Assembly: GCF_040643435.1 (NCBI RefSeq)
Contig: NZ_JBEYUH010000015.1
Location: forward strand, 56,471 to 120,470
DNA length: 64,000 nucleotides
Source of the DNA: Rhodococcus sp040643435
Lineage (GTDB): Bacteria; Actinomycetota; Actinomycetes; Mycobacteriales; Mycobacteriaceae
Direction: 5' to 3'
In this document: in pieces, positions 16,867 through 25,479 of the stretch
Layout: every line of letters begins with the position of its first letter
Numbering within the stretch: the first letter of the stretch is position 1
Program-made: the position numbers and the translations under genes
Notes under the pieces: model-generated
What the model was told of the DNA's origin: nothing
Seen by the model: only the letters and a program-made list of their open reading frames with translations
Database searches by the model: none

Positions 16867-18369
16867 GTGAAAACCTATCTCGTTCGTACCCGTCGCTCCG
16901 CAGAAGAGTTTCCGAAGCATGAGCACCTCGCCTGGAAGATCGCCGAGGTCGCTGCCGACGCTGTCGAGGTGCCGAACGACACCGAGGAGATGATCGTCAA
17001 CCGGATCATCGACAATGCCGCGGTCGCGGCGGCGTCGTTGACACGACGTCCGGTCGCAAACGCCCGCGCGCAGGCGCTGGCCCATCCCTACACGCCGGGT
17101 TCGACGGTGTTCGGCGTGGATGGCACGTTTTCACCGGAATGGGCGGCCTGGGCCAACGGAGTCGCTGTACGTGAACTCGATTTCCACGACACCTTCCTCG
17201 CGGCGGAGTACTCGCATCCGGGCGACAACATCCCGTCGATCCTGGCCGTCGCGCAGCACACCGGCCGCAGCGGTGCCGACCTGATCCGTGGCCTGGCCAC
17301 TGGCTACGAGATCCAGGTCGATCTCGTGCGGGGCGTCTGTCTGCACGAGCACAAGATCGACCACGTCGCCCACCTCGGTCCGTCGGCCGCGGCCGGCATC
17401 GGGACGCTGCTGGGCCTCGACACCGAGACCGTCTACCAGGCGATCGGGCAGGCACTGCACACCACGACCGCGACCCGTCAGTCCCGCAAGGGCGAGATCT
17501 CGAGCTGGAAGGCCTACGCACCGGCTTTCGCGGGGAAGATGGCCGTCGAGGCCGTCGACCGGGCGCTGCGCGGCGAGGGCGCACCGTCACCCATCTGGGA
17601 GGGCGAGGACGGCGTCATCGCCTGGCTGCTCGGCGGACCCGATGCGGAGTACCACGTGCCGCTGCCCGCCCCGGGAGAGCCCAAACGCGCCGTCCTCGAC
17701 ACCTACACCAAGGAGCACTCGGCCGAGTACCAGAGCCAGGCACCGATCGATCTGGCCCGGCGCATGCGTGAGCGCATCGGCGATCTCGAGCAGATCGCGT
17801 CGATCGTGCTGCACACCAGTCACCACACCCACGTGGTGATCGGCACCGGCTCGAACGATCCGCAGAAGTTCGATCCGCAGGCCAGCCGGGAGACGCTCGA
17901 TCACTCGGTGATGTACATCTTCGCTGTCGCGCTGCAGGACGGCACCTGGCATCACGAGCGGTCCTACGCCCCCGAGCGTGCGCAGCGGCCGGACACCATC
18001 GATCTGTGGCGCAAGATTTCCACCGCAGAGGATCCCGAGTGGACCCGCCGCTACCACTCGACCGATCCCGACGAGAAGGCATTCGGCGCGCGCGCGGAGA
18101 TCACCTTGAAGAGCGGCGAGGTGATCGTCGACGAACTGGCCGTTGCCGATGCGCATCCGCTGGGCGCGCGTCCGTTCTCCCGCGAGCAGTACATCGCCAA
18201 GTTCCGCACCCTCGCTGAGGGTGTCGTGGACCCGGCCGAGCAGGACCGCTTCCTCGACGTCGCGCAGCGCACCCCCGAACTGGCCGCCGGTGAGCTGAAC
18301 CAGCTGACCTTCACCGTCTCGGACGAGGTTCTCGCCCGTGCTCCGAAGTCGCCGAAGGGACTGTTCTGA
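16867..18369 (+). CDS. prpD: 2-Methylcitrate dehydratase PrpD
   Basis: 500-aa MmgE/PrpD-family dehydratase converting 2-methylcitrate to 2-methyl-cis-aconitate in the methylcitrate cycle for propionyl-CoA. Recognised from the full-length match to the family pattern, including RELDFHDTFLAAEYSHPGDN and the KIDHVAHLGPSAAAGIG segment. Start GTG 16867 has GGAAGG 7 nt upstream. First gene of prpDBC, with prpB starting 2 bp after its stop. Likely activated by the divergent PrpR. Confidence 0.95.
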   Translation: MKTYLVRTRRSAEEFPKHEHLAWKIAEVAADAVEVPNDTEEMIVNRIIDNAAVAAASLTRRPVANARAQALAHPYTPGSTVFGVDGTFSPEWAAWANGVAVRELDFHDTFLAAEYSHPGDNIPSILAVAQHTGRSGADLIRGLATGYEIQVDLVRGVCLHEHKIDHVAHLGPSAAAGIGTLLGLDTETVYQAIGQALHTTTATRQSRKGEISSWKAYAPAFAGKMAVEAVDRALRGEGAPSPIWEGEDGVIAWLLGGPDAEYHVPLPAPGEPKRAVLDTYTKEHSAEYQSQAPIDLARRMRERIGDLEQIASIVLHTSHHTHVVIGTGSNDPQKFDPQASRETLDHSVMYIFAVALQDGTWHHERSYAPERAQRPDTIDLWRKISTAEDPEWTRRYHSTDPDEKAFGARAEITLKSGEVIVDELAVADAHPLGARPFSREQYIAKFRTLAEGVVDPAEQDRFLDVAQRTPELAAGELNQLTFTVSDEVLARAPKSPKGLF

Positions 18370-18370
18370 C

Positions 18371-19285
18371 ATGACGGGTCTCATCGCCGCTGTCACTTCC
18401 GCAGCCGACAAACGTCTCGCCCTCCGCACATCGCTGGCTTCCGAGTCGATCACCAGGCTCCCGGGTGCGATCAATCCGCTGACCGCCAAGCTGGTCCAGG
18501 AGATCGGCTTCGAAGGGGTCTACGTCTCGGGAGGGGCGTTCTCGGCCGCGCTCGGTCTGCCGGACATCGGCCTGACCACCCTCACCGAGGTCGCCGCACA
18601 CAGCGCCCAGATCGCGCGCACCACCGACCTGCCGGTGCTGGTCGACGCGGACACCGGATTCGGTGAGCCGATGTCGGCAGCTCGCACTGTGACCGTCCTC
18701 GAAGATGCCGGGGTTGCCGGCCTGCACCTCGAGGACCAGGTCAACCCGAAGCGTTGCGGGCACCTCGACGGGAAGGCCATCGTGCCGACCGACGAGATGG
18801 TTCGCAGGTTGCGTGCCGCCGTCTCCGCGCGGCGGGATCCGAACTTCGTGATCTGTGCTCGCACGGACGCCGCCGGCATCGACGGTATCGATGCCGCGAT
18901 CGAGCGTGCGAAGGCCTACGTGGACGCCGGAGCGGACCTGATCTTCACCGAGGCACTGCACACTCGTGCCGACTTCGAGAAGTTCCGCGGCGCGGTGGAC
19001 ACTCCGCTGCTGGCGAACATGACCGAGTTCGGCAAGTCCCAACTCATCCCGGCGCAGGCGCTCGAGTCCATCGGTTACAACGCGGTGATCTACCCGGTCA
19101 CCACTCTGCGGTTGGCGATGGGCGCGATCGAACGTGGACTCCGCGTCATCGCCGAGGAGGGCACTCAGGAAACCCTGCTCGACGAGATGCAGACGCGGTC
19201 GAGGCTGTACGAATTGCTCGAATACGGGCGTTACAACGAGTTCGATTCCGGAGTCTTCAACTTCACTCTTTCGAGGAGTCAGTGA
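18371..19285 (+). CDS. prpB: Methylisocitrate lyase PrpB
   Basis: 304-aa member of the isocitrate lyase/PEP mutase superfamily. It splits 2-methylisocitrate to pyruvate and succinate. The catalytic Cys lies in KRCGHLDGK, the Mg-binding region in DADTGFGEP, and GLHLEDQ precedes the flexible loop. The ATG at 18371 is 2 bp after the prpD stop; its own stop overlaps prpC (TGATG). Confidence 0.95.
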   Translation: MTGLIAAVTSAADKRLALRTSLASESITRLPGAINPLTAKLVQEIGFEGVYVSGGAFSAALGLPDIGLTTLTEVAAHSAQIARTTDLPVLVDADTGFGEPMSAARTVTVLEDAGVAGLHLEDQVNPKRCGHLDGKAIVPTDEMVRRLRAAVSARRDPNFVICARTDAAGIDGIDAAIERAKAYVDAGADLIFTEALHTRADFEKFRGAVDTPLLANMTEFGKSQLIPAQALESIGYNAVIYPVTTLRLAMGAIERGLRVIAEEGTQETLLDEMQTRSRLYELLEYGRYNEFDSGVFNFTLSRSQ

Positions 19286-20436
19286 TGACAGCTGCCCACC
19301 ACGATCCGGGGACGATCGATTCTGCTGTTCCCACCATCTGCAAGGGCCTGGCAGGTGTCGTTGTCGACACCACCGCCATTTCCAAAGTGGTGCCCGAGAC
19401 CAATTCGCTCACCTACCGCGGCTATGCGGTCCAGGAGCTGGCAGCACGCTGCAGCTTCGAGCAGGTCGCCTATCTGCTGTGGAACGGGGAGCTTCCCGAT
19501 GATCGGCAGCTCGAGCTGTTCTGCCAGCGTGAGCGGGCGAATCGGCGCGCCGACCGGTCGCTGCTGTCCCTGGTGGCGAAGATGCCCGAGAACTGCCATC
19601 CGATGGACGTGGTGCGCACCGCGATCAGCTATCTCGGCGCCGAGGATCCCCAGGAATGGGACCACGATCCGAAATCCAAGCGTGAGAAGGCTCTTCGTAT
19701 GATGGCGTTACTGCCGACGATCGTGGCAGCCGACCACCGTCGGCGACGCGGCCTGAATCCGATCCCGCCGCACCACTCACTCGGATTCGCCGAGAACTTC
19801 CTGAACATGTGCTTCGGGGAGATTCCGGACCCGCGGATCGTCAAGGCCTTCGAGGTTTCGCTGATCCTGTACGCGGAGCACAGTTTCAACGCCTCCACGT
19901 TCGCTGCGCGGGTGGTCACCTCGACGCTGTCGGATATCTACAGTGCCGTCACCGCCGCGATCGGCACTCTCAAGGGGCCGCTGCACGGTGGCGCCAACGA
20001 GGCTGTGATGCGCGACATGCTCGAGATCGGTGAACCTGAACGGGCCGAGGAATGGTTGCGGGACAAGCTCGCCCGCAAGGAGAAGGTGATGGGATTCGGA
20101 CACCGGGTGTACAAGAACGGTGACTCCCGAGTGCCGACCATGAAGACGGCGTTCCTCGAGGTTGCCGCGCTCACGGGCGGGGAGAAGTGGGTGCAGATGT
20201 ACGAGATTCTCGAGAAGACCATGGCCGAGGCCACCGGCATCGAGCCGAATCTGGACTTCCCCACCGGCCCGGCCTACCACCTGATGGGCTTCGACATCGA
20301 GGTGTTCACCCCGATCTTCGTCATGAGCCGTATCACCGGGTGGACCGCGCACATCATCGAGCAAGGTGAGTCGAACGCACTCATCCGTCCGCTGAGCGAA
20401 TACTCGGGGGTGCCGCAGAGATCGATCGTGGCCTGA
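19285..20436 (+). CDS. prpC: 2-Methylcitrate synthase PrpC
   Basis: 383-aa citrate-synthase-family enzyme condensing propionyl-CoA with oxaloacetate. The two catalytic His lie in LHGGANEAVM and GFGHRVYKNGDSR and the Asp in LDFPTGPAYHLMG. The length and the position after prpDB favour 2-methylcitrate over citrate synthase; some activity with acetyl-CoA is usual. Starts by a one-base overlap with prpB. A strong bidirectional terminator follows. Confidence 0.93.
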   Translation: MTAAHHDPGTIDSAVPTICKGLAGVVVDTTAISKVVPETNSLTYRGYAVQELAARCSFEQVAYLLWNGELPDDRQLELFCQRERANRRADRSLLSLVAKMPENCHPMDVVRTAISYLGAEDPQEWDHDPKSKREKALRMMALLPTIVAADHRRRRGLNPIPPHHSLGFAENFLNMCFGEIPDPRIVKAFEVSLILYAEHSFNASTFAARVVTSTLSDIYSAVTAAIGTLKGPLHGGANEAVMRDMLEIGEPERAEEWLRDKLARKEKVMGFGHRVYKNGDSRVPTMKTAFLEVAALTGGEKWVQMYEILEKTMAEATGIEPNLDFPTGPAYHLMGFDIEVFTPIFVMSRITGWTAHIIEQGESNALIRPLSEYSGVPQRSIVA

Positions 20437-20499
20437 CACCCGCTCGAACGGCATCCCGGGGTATTTCCGTCACCGTCTCCTGACCCCGGGATGCTCCCG

Positions 20500-20534
20500 A
20501 TTGGGCCCGCAGCGTTGAACGCTGCGGGCCCAAT
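20500..20534. terminator. Bidirectional hairpin terminator between prpC and the metE operon
   Basis: Perfect 17-bp inverted repeat (20500-20516 and 20518-20534) around a central G, starting ATTGGGCCCGCAGCG and ending CGGGCCCAAT. Convergent genes end on both sides (20436 plus, 20549 minus). It lacks a long U-tract, as is usual in this GC range. Confidence 0.85.
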
Positions 20535-20548
20535 CGTGTGCGGTCATG

Positions 20549-21766
20549 TCATGCGATGCGCTTCGTCGCCAACTCCGCGCCTCGGACCAGGGATTCGAGC
20601 TTGGCCCACGCGATCTGAGGATGAATGCGTCCGCCGAGTCCGCAATCGGTGGAGGCGATCACATTCTCGGCACCGACGAGATTCGCGAAACGTTCGATGC
20701 GGTCGGCGACGAGTTCGGGGTGTTCGACGACGTTGGTGGCGTGACCGATGACGCCGGGCACGATCTGCTTACCGTCGGGAAGCGTCACCTCCTCCCACAC
20801 CCGCCACTCGTGTTCGTGACGGACGTTGGCGGCCTCGAACGAGTACGACCCGGCGTCGATTTCCAGCATCGTCTCGACGAGGTACTCGAATTCGAGGTCG
20901 GTGGTGTGCGGGCCGTGCCAACTACCCCAGCACAGGTGGAAGCGGATCCGATCCTGGGGCAGACCCCGCAGGGCATGGTTCAACGCTTCCACCCGGATGC
21001 GAGTGAAAGCCAGATAGTCTTCGACCGTCGGCTCGGGGTTGATCTGGTCCCAGTTCTCGGCGATGGACGGGTCGTCGATCTGCAGAATCAGGCCGGCGTC
21101 GATGATCGCCTTGTACTCCTCGCGCATGGCATCCGCGCATGCCCAGATGAATTCTTCTTCGGTTGCATAGTGCTGGTTTCCGATTCGCGAGGCGCTGCCC
21201 GGTGACAGGGAAGTCATGAAACCGTTCTCGACCCCTGCTTCCGCCAGCGCGGACTTCAGATTCGAGATGTCCGACGCGATGGCGTCGTGCCCGATATACG
21301 TGACCGGGCCGGTCGCTGTCGGGAAGAGCGGTGCCTCCTTACCGATCGACACGCCGCTGTCGGGATCGCCGTAGGCCTCCGCGAACAGCGTCCAGTCGCG
21401 CCGATCGGGGAAGGTGGTCAGCCGAACGTTGCCGGGCGTCGACCGGACTGGAGCGCTGCCGAACGGGCCGCCGTCCGTCAACTCGAGCCCGGACAATCGC
21501 TGGAACGAATACGACCACCAGGCCCCGTAGTCGACGGTCGAGGACATTGCCTTGCCGTACTCGCCGTCGCCGGGAGTGGAGATGCCGAGGTCGACCTGGC
21601 GGCGAACCAGCGCGGTCACCTCGTCGCCGAGCAACCGTGCGAACTCCTCGGAGGTATCGAGGCGGAAGCCGTCTGCCGCTTGTCGTCGTGCTCGGTTGGC
21701 TTCGACGAGGGCCGTGGTGCGCGGGAGACTTCCCGCATGGGTGGTGCGAATGCGATGGGTGGACAT
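20549..21766 (-). CDS. MetE C-terminal-domain-like methyltransferase, downstream of metE
   Basis: 405-aa protein with only the catalytic (C-terminal) barrel of cobalamin-independent methionine synthase, like the YxjG/YxjH or 'core-MetE' group. Zinc-ligand candidates are His and Cys in FHLCWGSW and the Cys in STDCGLGGR. It begins 29 bp after the metE stop, with GAAGG upstream of ATG 21766, so it is almost certainly co-transcribed with metE and repressed by B12 through riboswitch 3. The methyl donor and acceptor are unknown; possibilities include an alternative methionine synthase or a C1-recycling enzyme. Confidence 0.82.
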   Translation of the reverse strand: MSTHRIRTTHAGSLPRTTALVEANRARRQAADGFRLDTSEEFARLLGDEVTALVRRQVDLGISTPGDGEYGKAMSSTVDYGAWWSYSFQRLSGLELTDGGPFGSAPVRSTPGNVRLTTFPDRRDWTLFAEAYGDPDSGVSIGKEAPLFPTATGPVTYIGHDAIASDISNLKSALAEAGVENGFMTSLSPGSASRIGNQHYATEEEFIWACADAMREEYKAIIDAGLILQIDDPSIAENWDQINPEPTVEDYLAFTRIRVEALNHALRGLPQDRIRFHLCWGSWHGPHTTDLEFEYLVETMLEIDAGSYSFEAANVRHEHEWRVWEEVTLPDGKQIVPGVIGHATNVVEHPELVADRIERFANLVGAENVIASTDCGLGGRIHPQIAWAKLESLVRGAELATKRIA

Positions 21767-21795
21767 TGTCGACGACCTTCTTCGTAGTGCGGTAG

Positions 21796-24078
21796 TTATC
21801 GATTCAGATCGGCACGCACGGTGGCGGCAGCGGCGACAAGATTCGCCAGCGAGGCAGTGACCTCCGTCGTACCGCGGGTCTTGAGCCCACAGTCCGGGTT
21901 GACCCACAGTCGCTCGGCGGGTACTGCCTGTAGTGCTTTGCGCAGCGATACTGCGATCTCGTCCTCGCTCGGCACCCGCGGCGAATGGATGTCGTATACG
22001 CCGGGGCCCACGCCGAGGTCGAAGCCCACGGCGTCGAGATCGTCGAGGACCTCCATGTGCGAGCGGGCCGCTTCGATGGACGTGACATCGGCGTCGAGTT
22101 CGGTGATCGCCTCGATCACCTCTCCGAATTCCGAATAGCACAGGTGGGTGTGGATCTGCGTGGAGTCGGCGACACCGGACGTCGCCAACCGGAACGCACC
22201 GACCGCCCACTTCAGGTAGTCGGGCTGTTCCGACGCGCGCAGCGGCAGGAGTTCACGAAGTGCAGGTTCGTCGACCTGGATGATGCGCACCCCGGCGGCC
22301 TGCAGGTCCACGGTCTCGTCGCGGATCGCGAGCGCGATCTGGTCGGCGGTCTCGGCGAGGGGCTGATCGTCGCGGACGAACGACCACGCCAGGATCGTGA
22401 CGGGGCCCGTGAGCATGCCTTTGACCGGCTTGTCGGTGAGGGACTGGGCGTAGACGATCCAATCGACGGTCATCGGTGCTCGGCGTGCGACGTCACCGTA
22501 GAGGATCGGCGGCCGCACACACCGCGTGCCGTAGGACTGCACCCAGCCGTTGGCGGTGGCGAAGAATCCGTCGAGCTGTTCGGCGAAGTACTGCACCATG
22601 TCGTTGCGTTCGGGCTCGCCGTGCACCAGGACGTCGAGTCCCAGGTCCTCCTGAAGCGCGACCACTTCGGCGATCTCGTCGCGCATCTGTCGCACATACT
22701 CGTCGTGGTCGATCTCGCCCTTGCGCAGCGCTGCACGGGCCACCCGGATGCGGGTCGTCTGCGGGTACGAGCCGATCGTGGTCGTCGGCAGCAGTGGCAG
22801 ATCGAGATGGCGACGCTGGATCTCGCGCCGTCGATCGGCAGGGGTGCGGGTGCGGTGGGTGGAGATCGAGGCGAGGACACCTCGCACCCGATCGTTGCGT
22901 AGACGCGGATCCGACGCTCGTACCTGCGCGGCGGTACGGGCAGCGTCGAGTTCGTCGGTGACGGCGTCGCGTCCCGTACGCAGAGCGGCGGCGAGAGTGA
23001 CGATCTCCGAGACCTTCTCGTTGCCGAAGGCCAACCAGGTGCGCAGCGACTCGTCGAGACCCGGTTCTGAATCGATCGTGTACGGCACGTGCAGTAGTGA
23101 GCACGATGACGCCACCGCCACGGCGGCTGCGGAACCGAGCAGCGTGGCCAGCGTCGACAAGGCCCGTTCGAGATCGGTGCGCCATACGTTCCGTCCGTCG
23201 ACGACACCGGCGACGATGAGCTTGCCGGCGAGCTCGGGCAGACCTGCGATTCCGGTGGTGCTACCGGCTACCAGGTCGACGGCGAGGCCTTCGACTCCGG
23301 TGTGTGCGAGCTGCTCCAGCGCCGGCCCGAGGCTGCCGAAGTACGACGCGACGAGGATCGCGGGCCGGTTCTGTGCCTGAGACAGCGCGTTGTACACCCG
23401 TCCGATCGCATCGAGAGTAGGTGTGTCGAGGTCGCGGACCAACGCCGGTTCGTCGAGCTGTACCCAGTCGACCCCGGTGTCGGCGAGCTGCGCCAACAGG
23501 TCCCGATAGAGGGGAACGAGCTCGTCGACGCGGTCGAGCAGCGGTCCTTGCCCGTCGACGGGCTTCGACAGCAGCAGGAACGTCAGTGGACCCAGGACAA
23601 CGGGGCGAGCGGGCACACCGAGCTCGCGTGCCTCCACGATCTCACCCAAAATCTTTGTGGCATCGAGTTCGAAGACGGTGTCGGGTCCGATCTCGGGGAC
23701 GAGGTAGTGGTAGTTGGTGTCGAACCACTTGGTCATCTCGAGCGGGGTAATATCGTCGGTCCCGCGGGCGGCGGCGAAATAGCGGTCGAGGTCGTCGGCG
23801 ATACCCGCGACCCGGGCAGGCAACGCCCCGAGCATGACTGCTGTGTCGAGGACGTGGTCGTAGAACGAGAACGTCCCGACCGGGAGCGAGTCCAGGCCGG
23901 CGGTGTGCTGACGTGACCACGTGTCGGCTCGGAGTTGCGCGGCAACCGATTCCAGGTCGCTGCGGTCGAGGCGCCCGGCCCAGTAGGCTTCGGTCGCCTT
24001 CTTCAGTTCGCGGTTCGGTCCGATGCGTGCGGAGCCGAGCACAGTGGCGGTGAACGGGGATGCTGTCGGAGCAGACAT
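21796..24078 (-). CDS. metE: Cobalamin-independent methionine synthase MetE
   Basis: 760-aa 5-methyltetrahydropteroyltriglutamate-homocysteine methyltransferase, full length with both barrels. Zinc ligands are visible in THLCYSEF and NPDCGLKTR. It makes methionine without B12. The ATG at 24078, preceded by GGAG 8 nt upstream, gives the expected N-terminus; the longer open frame upstream is riboswitch leader. Controlled by a minus-strand cobalamin riboswitch, as in many actinobacteria that switch off MetE when B12-dependent MetH can work. A strong hairpin (24094-24126) stands just before the SD. Confidence 0.95.
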   Translation of the reverse strand: MSAPTASPFTATVLGSARIGPNRELKKATEAYWAGRLDRSDLESVAAQLRADTWSRQHTAGLDSLPVGTFSFYDHVLDTAVMLGALPARVAGIADDLDRYFAAARGTDDITPLEMTKWFDTNYHYLVPEIGPDTVFELDATKILGEIVEARELGVPARPVVLGPLTFLLLSKPVDGQGPLLDRVDELVPLYRDLLAQLADTGVDWVQLDEPALVRDLDTPTLDAIGRVYNALSQAQNRPAILVASYFGSLGPALEQLAHTGVEGLAVDLVAGSTTGIAGLPELAGKLIVAGVVDGRNVWRTDLERALSTLATLLGSAAAVAVASSCSLLHVPYTIDSEPGLDESLRTWLAFGNEKVSEIVTLAAALRTGRDAVTDELDAARTAAQVRASDPRLRNDRVRGVLASISTHRTRTPADRRREIQRRHLDLPLLPTTTIGSYPQTTRIRVARAALRKGEIDHDEYVRQMRDEIAEVVALQEDLGLDVLVHGEPERNDMVQYFAEQLDGFFATANGWVQSYGTRCVRPPILYGDVARRAPMTVDWIVYAQSLTDKPVKGMLTGPVTILAWSFVRDDQPLAETADQIALAIRDETVDLQAAGVRIIQVDEPALRELLPLRASEQPDYLKWAVGAFRLATSGVADSTQIHTHLCYSEFGEVIEAITELDADVTSIEAARSHMEVLDDLDAVGFDLGVGPGVYDIHSPRVPSEDEIAVSLRKALQAVPAERLWVNPDCGLKTRGTTEVTASLANLVAAAATVRADLNR

Positions 24079-24224
24079 CAGATTTTCTCCGGTGTTCGTC
24101 GCTGGGTGGTCTACCGCCCGACGAACGCACATCCCGACACGAGCCCCGTGATCTCGACCCACGCCGAGAGGTTGCCGATCGGTGCGCGCGCCCATTCCAC
24201 GAGGCGGCATACCGCCGGGCACGG

Positions 24225-24420
24225 CGTGCCCGACACGATCGGCAGGTCTTCGGACTTGCAGGCAACCATCCCGTTCCGTCGAGATGGACCTAGTGGCCGT
24301 CGCTTCCCGGACTCGGTGTTCCAGTGCTTGTGACGGCGGTCGTTCCTGCATACCGCTGCGGGACAGTCCCGGATTCTCACCGGGTTCCCTCTCACACCCG
24401 ATACCGCTCGGCATCAGGTG
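24225..24420 (-). promoter_or_regulatory. Cobalamin riboswitch 3 (metE leader)
   Basis: Read on the minus strand: GGAACCCGGTGAGAATCCGG followed by GACTGTCCCGCAGCGG (24353-24388) is the aptamer core, and AAGTCCGAAGACCTGCC (24241-24257) holds the B12 box. About 150 nt separate it from the metE start. A stem GTTCGTCG/CGACGAAC at 24094-24126 lies immediately before the ribosome-binding site and may be the expression platform. Confidence 0.88.
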
Positions 24421-24481
24421 CTTCGGCGCGCACACGAGGTCTTCGGGGCTCCTCACGACGACATGCGGCGAACCGATCGCA

Positions 24482-24709
24482 ATGCCGACTATACAAGGGG
24501 TCGTCCCCTCCTCGGGACGCATGGTACAAGGGGTCGTCCCCTCCTCGGGACGCATGGTCCCGACGGTATGTTCCGAAATCGGAATGCACTCTTCCGTAGA
24601 CGAATACGGAATTGTCGGTGTTGCAGAGACCGACAGCGACATCGACGACGAGGAATGCGAGCAGCCCAGGTGCGAGCCACGGGACGAATCAGCCGACGAC
24701 TACACCTGA
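24482..24709 (+). CDS. Possible small acidic protein with an 11-residue internal duplication
   Basis: A 75-aa open frame from ATG 24482. Its first part encodes GVVPSSGRMVQ and then GVVPSSGRMVP, the product of a 33-bp tandem repeat that keeps frame; its last 40 residues are very acidic (DSDIDDEECE). No convincing Shine-Dalgarno precedes the ATG, and an inner ATG (MHSSVDEYG) would give a 41-aa product. It lies antisense to nothing else known. It may be a real small gene or chance; low confidence. Confidence 0.25.
   Translation: MPTIQGVVPSSGRMVQGVVPSSGRMVPTVCSEIGMHSSVDEYGIVGVAETDSDIDDEECEQPRCEPRDESADDYT
24492..24557. repeat. Tandem duplication of a 33-bp unit
   Basis: Two identical copies of a 33-bp unit (24492-24524 and 24525-24557) beginning TACAAGGGGTCGTCCCCTCC. 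Each unit contains the inverted repeat AGGGG-TCGT-CCCCT, so the transcript would form two identical hairpins. It lies just upstream of the metE riboswitch (minus) in otherwise gene-poor DNA. Confidence 0.85.
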
Positions 24710-24918
24710 GGATCACGTTGTGCCGCTGCCTCGCAGGACGAAGTGGTCCACGAGTCGTTCAGGTCGTCGAAGATGTCGCTGCCCCGGCCTCGCGGATGAT
24801 CTGCGAGGGTGCCGCTGTGCGTCCGGAGGCGGAGTGGTCCGGGTTTGCACCGTCGAACAGGAACATCCTGAACCGAAGCTGCCTCGCGCCGGACCTCGAT
24901 CGTCGCCCGGCTTCGCGC
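24710..24918. other. Gene-poor stretch downstream of the riboswitch-4 operon
   Basis: About 210 bp between the small plus-strand frame and the end of the minus-strand operon. No confident gene. Minus-strand frames with some coding character exist (a 35-aa frame from ATG 24864, MFLFDGANPDHSASG, and a frame ending SDIFDDLNDSWTTSS at 24711), but they are in different frames; see findings. Confidence 0.4.
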
Positions 24919-25479
24919 TCACGTGTGCCGGAAGCCCCTGCCTGTGCGATCGCGTGGATCGGGTTCCAATCCCAGAAATTCCGTGCGGATGCGGTCCCAC
25001 GCCTCGAGGTGTTCCCAGACCGGTTCGGCCGTCGGCTGTTGGGTGTTGGTGAGGAACGGGGTGGGCAGCATGACCGTGAGCATCTGCTCGCCCCGGCCGT
25101 TGAACATGCGCAGACCCCACGAGGTGACGGTGTCGTCCCTGCCGATCCTGCGGTACAGCTCGGCACGACTGCAGCGGCGGATCCGGCCGAGTTCCGGCCC
25201 ACTCGCGGTGTGTTCGCCGATGCACAGATGGAAATGCCACCGGCCGAAATCGACGGTGACGTACCCGTCGTACATCCCGATCTTCTTCGGCGCGTTCGGA
25301 GCTGCGACCTCCAGCGCCGAGCCTTCGATGAGCAGGCCGAACCACATGTCGTTCCAGTAGTCCTCGAACAGCAGCCGGACCAGTCGCAGCAGGCTGTCCT
25401 CGTCGGTCGGCAGGGGCCAGCGTTGTTCGCGGCCGCCGTCCTCGGTGTCGAGGATCTCGGGATCGAATACGACTGTCAC
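24919..25479 (-). CDS. Conserved hypothetical protein, last gene of the riboswitch-4 operon
   Basis: 186-aa soluble protein without signal peptide or cysteines. Recognisable conserved-looking blocks are LPTDEDSLLRLVRLLFEDYW, DGYVTVDFGRWHFHLCIGEH and SWGLRMFNGRGEQMLTVMLP; proteins with this pattern occur beside FhuF-like genes in actinobacteria but I know no function. The GTG start 25479 overlaps the stop of the FhuF-like gene (GTGA), so it is translationally coupled and under B12 control. The His-rich segment GRWHFHLCIGEH contains its only Cys and could bind a metal or corrinoid; this is speculation. Confidence 0.75.
   Translation of the reverse strand: MTVVFDPEILDTEDGGREQRWPLPTDEDSLLRLVRLLFEDYWNDMWFGLLIEGSALEVAAPNAPKKIGMYDGYVTVDFGRWHFHLCIGEHTASGPELGRIRRCSRAELYRRIGRDDTVTSWGLRMFNGRGEQMLTVMLPTPFLTNTQQPTAEPVWEHLEAWDRIRTEFLGLEPDPRDRTGRGFRHT

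Noticed and set aside
24094..24126. Hairpin before metE as an intrinsic terminator
   Set aside because: Strong stem, but the following minus-strand bases are ACCGGAGAAAATC, without a U-tract; more likely part of the riboswitch platform.
24713..24922. 69-codon minus-strand frame whose GTG overlaps the stop of the 186-aa gene (GTGA)
   Set aside because: The overlap looks like operon coupling, but the third-position GC is low for this genome and the translation is Arg/Pro-rich without family features.
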